Origin: Bog-532 sp963830385
GTDB lineage: Bacteria > Actinomycetota > Actinomycetes > Streptosporangiales > Streptosporangiaceae
Reading direction: 5' to 3'
Length of the DNA: 64,000 bases
Assembly (NCBI GenBank): GCA_963830385.1
Contig: CAWHMD010000002.1
Span: forward strand, 372,001 to 436,000
Shown here in pieces: positions 60,041 through 64,000 of the stretch. The notes under the pieces were generated by a model, which did no database searches, was not told where the DNA came from, and worked only from the letters and a program-made list of their open reading frames with translations. How positions within the stretch are numbered: the stretch's first letter is position 1; every line of letters begins with the position of its first letter. Both the position numbers and the translations under genes were made by a program.

Positions 60041-60816
60041 ATCCGGCGCAGCACGATGATCATGCGCCAGGCTTCTCGGTCGGCCAGGCTCACGCCGTCG
60101 GCGAAGTCGCCGTAGCAGGCCACCTCGGCGAAACCGCCCGCCAGGCGGACCGCCGCGCTGACCTCGGTGCCGGTCCAGAACCGGTTCGGCACCACGTCGG
60201 TCAGCGTGCGGACACCGCCGGCGTCGCGCACGGTGACCTGGACGTGTTCCCGGGTCACCTGGGTCACCGGGTCGATCACGTCGTCGCCGCCGCCCCAGCG
60301 GACGTGCACCCGGCGGGCGCCGACCTCGCTGTCCCACTCCGAGCTGGTCCGCGGGACCAGGGTGAGGAAGTCGGCCGGGTGGGCCAGCTCCATGATGTAC
60401 AGGCCGCCCGGGCTGACCGCCTGGCTCACCGCTCCCAGGTGGGTCACCAGGTCGTCCAGGGTCATCAGGTGGCACACCGAGTTCAGCATGGTGACCGCCA
60501 GGGCGACCGGCTGGGCGAGCTTGAAGTCGCGCATGTCGGCCCGCATGACGTCCAGGCTCAGCCCCGCCGTGGACGCTTTCTCGCTGGCCCAGGCGCACAT
60601 GGCCGGGCTGAGGTCCAGGGCGGTGGCCGGTACGCCGCGGCGGGCGAACTCCAGCGAGTGCTCGGCCGGACCGGCCGCCAGCTCGAGCACCGAGGCGGGG
60701 ACGGCCGGGTCGGCGTGCCGCGCGTACCAGCGGTCCAGGGCGTCGACCTCGGTCCGGACGTCGCGGTAGGCGCAGGCCAGCTCGTACAGCTCAGGCTCGT
60801 CGTAGATTCCTGTCAC
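60037..60816 (-). CDS. class I SAM-dependent methyltransferase
   Basis: 259 aa from GTG 60816 (TGIYDEPELYELACAYRD). The longer frame upstream only translates the tandem repeat. SAM motifs: VLELAAGPAEHSLEFARRG, ALDLSPAMCAW, MRADMRDF and LNSVCHLM. The C-terminal half carries a beta-rich region (HVRWGGGDDVIDPVTQVTRE). Substrate unknown. The ribosome site is weak, and the start lies 5 bp from the 25-bp repeat array. Confidence 0.82.
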   Translation of the reverse strand: MTGIYDEPELYELACAYRDVRTEVDALDRWYARHADPAVPASVLELAAGPAEHSLEFARRGVPATALDLSPAMCAWASEKASTAGLSLDVMRADMRDFKLAQPVALAVTMLNSVCHLMTLDDLVTHLGAVSQAVSPGGLYIMELAHPADFLTLVPRTSSEWDSEVGARRVHVRWGGGDDVIDPVTQVTREHVQVTVRDAGGVRTLTDVVPNRFWTGTEVSAAVRLAGGFAEVACYGDFADGVSLADREAWRMIIVLRRI

Positions 60817-60821
60817 CCGGA

Positions 60822-60989
60822 CATTGTGCCGCAGGCGCATCGGGAGCATTGTGCCGCAGGCACATCGGGAGCATTGTGCCGCAGGCACATCGGGAGCATT
60901 GTGCCGCAGGCACATCGGGAGCATTGTGCCGCAGGCACATCGGGAGCATTGTGCCGCAGGCACATCGGGAGCATTGTGCCGCAGGCGCA
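60822..60989. repeat. 25-bp tandem repeat array with internal palindromes
   Basis: Six full units plus a partial seventh of CATTGTGCCGCAGGCACATC + GGGAG. Five units contain the perfect palindrome GTGCC-GCA-GGCAC; the first and last carry GGCGC in the right arm. The array fills most of the divergent spacer between a methyltransferase (start 60816) and an unknown gene (start 61055). Confidence 0.92.
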
Positions 60990-61054
60990 ACAGCAAAAAC
61001 TGCGCGGACGCGGGTGGCTAGCCGGGCGGGGTGTTCCTGCGGCAAACTGGCCGC

Positions 61055-62422
61055 ATGATGACCGAGGCCCAGGCCCTTACCGCCCTGGCGCGGGAGGACC
61101 CGGAGGCAGCCGACGAGGCTAAGGCGGCCCTGGGCTGGCTCACCAACGGCGCAGGCCTGGAGACCGTCTCGCAGCTCAAGCTGCAGGAATTCGTCTGGTA
61201 CGCGCTGCCGGTCAAATGGCCCATGACCACCGGCGAGCTGATCGCGGTGACCCGGGCGCTGGGCCGCCTGTTCTCGATGGTCGGCATGGAGCGCTACGCC
61301 GACGTGTGCCTGTCCCCCGGCACCGAGCAGATCCTCACCGCCTACGCCCGCGGTCACGAGGCCGGGATCGCCGCCTACGCCGAAGCGGTGGAAAACTCCA
61401 GCACCGCGCCGCCCGACACCAGCCTGCTGGCCTGGGGCTCGGTGATGGGACCGGACGAGCGGGCCGCCTACGACGCCTGCGCGGCCGCGGTCGAGCTGGC
61501 CATCGCCTCGGGTGAGCTGTCGGCCGGCGCCCGCGGCTGGCGGGCCAAGCGGCGGGCTCTCATCGACCGCTGGATCACCACTCCGCCGGCCGCCCCGATG
61601 GCTCCCGGAGGCGGCCGGCACCGGGCCCACCACGCGCCCGGGGTGAGCGACACCTGGCTGGACCGGATCCACACCGAGCGGATGGACGCCTGGGCCAACA
61701 GCCGGCCCGGCGAACGGTCACGGCTGGCCGCCGCGGTGCTCCCGCGGCTGCTGGAGGAGACCACCCCGGCCGAGGACGCGCTGCCCACCCTGGGCTGGCT
61801 GCTGGGGCACGCCGACGTCGGGCTCAAGCTGACCGCCCGCCACTACATCCCGCCCGCGATCATCACCGAGGCGGTGGACGAGTTCGGCTGGCGGGACCAG
61901 CTGCCGGGGGCGCTCCGGCAGGAGCTGGACGTGTTCCCGCTGCACACCCTGCGCGGCCTCGCCCAGGGCGAGATGGGCGCGATCCGGCGGGCCGGCACCA
62001 GCCTGGTGCTGACCAGGACCGGGCGGCTGATGGCCGAGGACCCGATGGTGCGATGGCGGATCGGCACCGCCGCCCTGGTCGGCGCGGACGACGGGCCGCG
62101 GCCGGACTTCGCGGTCGCCGTTCGCGAGGCGAGCCTGCTTTTCCTGCTGGTCAGCGGGCCGGCCGGGTACGAGGAGCTGACCCGGCACCTCGCCCGCATC
62201 CACGCCGAGGAGGGCTGGACGTCCCGCGGGCGGGGCGACCTGTCCGAGGCGGTGCGGCGTGAGATCCACGGCCTGCGGCATCGGCTGTGGGCGCTGCACC
62301 TGCTCTACACCGGGCGCGCGTCCCGGGAGCCGCTGACGCTGACCGAGACCGGCGTGTACGCGGCCCTGGCCGCGCTCCGGTCCCGGGCCCGCGGGCCACG
62401 GCATCACGTCGGACTGGGCTAG
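61055..62422 (+). CDS. protein of unknown function, 455 aa
   Basis: ATG 61055 (a second ATG follows immediately). I do not recognise a family. The protein is largely helical and charged, Ala/Arg/Glu-rich, with no signal peptide or membrane segment. Visible features: an N-terminal acidic-helical part (ALAREDPEAADEAKAALGWL), a linker rich in Pro/His near residues 178-195, and a C-terminal helical region (REIHGLRHRLWALHLL). Coding character is convincing (codon-position GC, single long frame). It is divergent from a methyltransferase across the 25-bp array. Confidence 0.75.
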   Translation: MMTEAQALTALAREDPEAADEAKAALGWLTNGAGLETVSQLKLQEFVWYALPVKWPMTTGELIAVTRALGRLFSMVGMERYADVCLSPGTEQILTAYARGHEAGIAAYAEAVENSSTAPPDTSLLAWGSVMGPDERAAYDACAAAVELAIASGELSAGARGWRAKRRALIDRWITTPPAAPMAPGGGRHRAHHAPGVSDTWLDRIHTERMDAWANSRPGERSRLAAAVLPRLLEETTPAEDALPTLGWLLGHADVGLKLTARHYIPPAIITEAVDEFGWRDQLPGALRQELDVFPLHTLRGLAQGEMGAIRRAGTSLVLTRTGRLMAEDPMVRWRIGTAALVGADDGPRPDFAVAVREASLLFLLVSGPAGYEELTRHLARIHAEEGWTSRGRGDLSEAVRREIHGLRHRLWALHLLYTGRASREPLTLTETGVYAALAALRSRARGPRHHVGLG

Positions 62423-62445
62423 GCACCCGGACGTATCAGCATTTT

Positions 62446-63636
62446 CTAAATAAAATCTGATCTCAACGGCGGGTACCCGACATAGTTCTCGGCCAGCGTG
62501 GTGGCCGCGGCCCGCGAACCGGTCACGTAGCGCAGCTGGGACTGCATCAGCTGCTCGTCCATGGCGTCCCCGGCCACGTGCAGCATGGTCGTCATCCACC
62601 AGGAGAAATGGCTGGCCCGCCAGACCCGCTGCAGGCAGGCGGCCGAGTAGGCGTCGGCCCGCTCGGGGTCGCCGCCGGCCAGTCCGACGAGCGCGTCGGC
62701 GAGCACGGTCACATCGGCCACGGCCAGGTTGAGGCCCTTGGCCCCGGTGGGCGGGACGATGTGGGCCGCGTCCCCGGCCAGGAACAGCCGGCCCGCGCGC
62801 ATCGGCGTCGCGACGAAGCTGCGCATCGGGGTGACCGACTTCTCGGTAATCGGCCCGTCCTTGAGCTCCCAGCCCGGGACCTCGAAGCGGGTCTTCAGCT
62901 CGGCCCAGATCCGGTCGTCCGGCCACCCGGCGATGTCCTCGTCCGCCGGTACCTGCAGGTAGAGCCGGCTGACCTGCGGCGACCGCATCGAGTGGAGCGC
63001 GAACCCGCGGGTGTGCCGGCAGTAGATCAGCTCATCGGTGGACGGCGGCACCTCGGCCAGGATGCCGAGCCAGCCGAACGGGTAGGCCCGCTCGACCACG
63101 TTCAGCAGGCCGTCCGGCATGGCGGGACGGCAGATGCCGTGGAAACCGTCGCAGCCGGCGATCGCGTCGCACACCACCTCGTGCCGCTGGCCGACGGCGT
63201 CGGTGTAGCGCAGCACCGGCCGGTCGGTGTCCAGGCCGTCCACCTCGGTGCCGCTGACCTCGAAGTGCAGCGCCGCCCCGGCCGCGGTCCGGGCCTCGAT
63301 CAGGTCCTTGACGATCTCGGTCTGAGCGTAGATGGTGACCATCCGGCCGTCCGTCAGGTCACGGAAGTCCAGGTGGTGCCGCTCCCCCGCGAACTGCAGG
63401 TAGATCCCGCCGTGGGGCAGCCCCTCGCGGTCCAGCCGGGCGCCCAGCCCGGCCGCCCGCAGCAGCCGGACGGTGCCGTCCTCCAGCAGGCCGGCCCGCT
63501 GCCGGGCCTCGCAGTAGGCCCGGCTGCGGTTCTCCACCACCACCGAGTCGACGCCGCGGAGCGCGAGCAGGTGGGACAGCAGCAGCCCGGCCGGGCCCGC
63601 GCCGACGATGCCGACCTGGGTCCGTTCGGTGGCCAT
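62446..63636 (-). CDS. pobA: 4-hydroxybenzoate 3-monooxygenase
   Basis: 396 aa. The flavoprotein monooxygenase N-terminus is VGIVGAGPAGLLLSHLLAL, then ENRSRAYCEARQRAGLLE (PobA-type substrate region), the DG motif IAGCDGFHGICR and GDAAHIVPPTGAKGLNLAVA. It uses NAD(P)H and O2 to make protocatechuate from 4-hydroxybenzoate. It lies 7 bases downstream of an aldehyde dehydrogenase gene, consistent with an aromatic catabolic operon running leftward. Confidence 0.92.
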   Translation of the reverse strand: MATERTQVGIVGAGPAGLLLSHLLALRGVDSVVVENRSRAYCEARQRAGLLEDGTVRLLRAAGLGARLDREGLPHGGIYLQFAGERHHLDFRDLTDGRMVTIYAQTEIVKDLIEARTAAGAALHFEVSGTEVDGLDTDRPVLRYTDAVGQRHEVVCDAIAGCDGFHGICRPAMPDGLLNVVERAYPFGWLGILAEVPPSTDELIYCRHTRGFALHSMRSPQVSRLYLQVPADEDIAGWPDDRIWAELKTRFEVPGWELKDGPITEKSVTPMRSFVATPMRAGRLFLAGDAAHIVPPTGAKGLNLAVADVTVLADALVGLAGGDPERADAYSAACLQRVWRASHFSWWMTTMLHVAGDAMDEQLMQSQLRYVTGSRAAATTLAENYVGYPPLRSDFI

Positions 63637-63643
63637 CGATTCC

Positions 63644-64000
63644 TCAGAAGGGGTACGGGGTGATGTCGCCGCGAATCGTGACCCAGCGGGTGTCGGTGAA
63701 CGCGTCGAGGTTGGCGGTGCCGCCGAAGCGGGCCCCGGTGCCGGAGGCGAGCAGGCCGCCGAACGGGATGTTGGGCTCGTCGTCGACGGTCTGGTCGTTG
63801 ATGTGCACGATCCCGGTCGGGATCTTGCGGGACAGCTCCAGCCCGCGCATCACGTCGCGGGTGAGGATGCCGAGCGAGAGACCGTACTCGCTGTCGGCGG
63901 CGAGCTTGGCCGCGTCCTCGGCGGAGGCGAACGGCACCACCGGCGCCACCGGGCCGAACACCTCATTGGCGTAGGCGGGCATCTGCGGAGCCACGTCGGC
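63644..64000 (-). CDS. aldehyde dehydrogenase (aromatic type), 3' part at window edge
   Basis: The last ~118 codons before the stop at 63644. ANEVFGPVAPVVPFASAEDA, NDQTVDDEPNIPFGG and a tail ending TRWVTIRGDITPYPF match benzaldehyde/vanillin-type dehydrogenases. The catalytic Cys and Glu lie beyond the right edge. With pobA this suggests oxidation of an aromatic aldehyde to the acid that PobA hydroxylates. Confidence 0.85.
   Translation of the reverse strand, partial: ADVAPQMPAYANEVFGPVAPVVPFASAEDAAKLAADSEYGLSLGILTRDVMRGLELSRKIPTGIVHINDQTVDDEPNIPFGGLLASGTGARFGGTANLDAFTDTRWVTIRGDITPYPF

Noticed and set aside
60822..60996. CRISPR array
   Set aside because: Units are strictly tandem with no spacers, have a 25-bp period and no cas genes are present.
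60824..61058. Small proteins encoded by the 25-bp repeats, on either strand
   Set aside because: The period is not a multiple of three, frames stay open only because the unit lacks stops, and there is no ribosome site.

Overview
The window is high-GC, gene-dense DNA with GTG and TTG starts, many 1-11 bp gene overlaps and purine-rich ribosome sites. The gene content points to a soil-type actinomycete: urease as ureABCFGD without ureE, PF04672-type methyltransferases, XRE regulators with large C-terminal parts, a baeRF/Rv2629-like protein, a CGNR regulator, LigC and stand-alone LigD-type polymerases. I cannot place it below the level of high-GC Actinomycetota. I found no tRNA, rRNA, CRISPR array, integrase or insertion sequence.

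Layout. 1-2036: acyl-CoA metabolism genes, then a scar joining an HxlR remnant to an SDR remnant. 2058-4448: autoregulated GntR/ABC exporter operon. 4494-6971: frameshifted glucoamylase-like gene facing a secreted G1 glutamic peptidase. 7130-12020: urease operon behind a GlnR-like site. 12060-14937: methyltransferase, NlpC/P60 protein, non-coding stretch, MBL hydrolase. 14991-21268: LigC, then the glycerol regulon glpF-glpK / glpD with an unusual DNA-binding protein coupled to glpD. 21265-31651: two LigD-type polymerases, RecQ, regulators and three chimeric or broken loci. 31751-33152: sulfite oxidase-like pair. 33421-36969: phosphonate (aminoethylphosphonate-type) catabolism with a PhnF-like regulator and two operator-like boxes. 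36981-43128: acyltransferase, RpiR, Rieske, methyltransferase/TetR pair and a ketosynthase-ligase chimera. 43068-51093: regulatory block (anti-sigma-type ATPase, Ser/Thr kinase, XRE proteins) with repeat-rich spacers. 51240-58832: amidohydrolase, amino-sugar recycling (BadF-type kinase, MurQ), MFS, PLP racemase-like protein and aldonolactone oxidase. 58892-64000: baeRF protein, methyltransferase, a 25-bp tandem array, an unknown protein, pobA-like hydroxylase and a partial aldehyde dehydrogenase.

The most striking pattern is the number of loci in which a gene stops abruptly and continues as part of an unrelated or downstream gene. I count seven between 1.8 and 42.6 kb. Each looks like a deletion that joined two truncated genes. 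They sit in a window that also carries three end-joining-type genes (LigC and two LigD polymerases). Separately, three otherwise intact genes each lack exactly one G in a G-run. Both patterns could be real genome decay or assembly error, and raw reads would decide.
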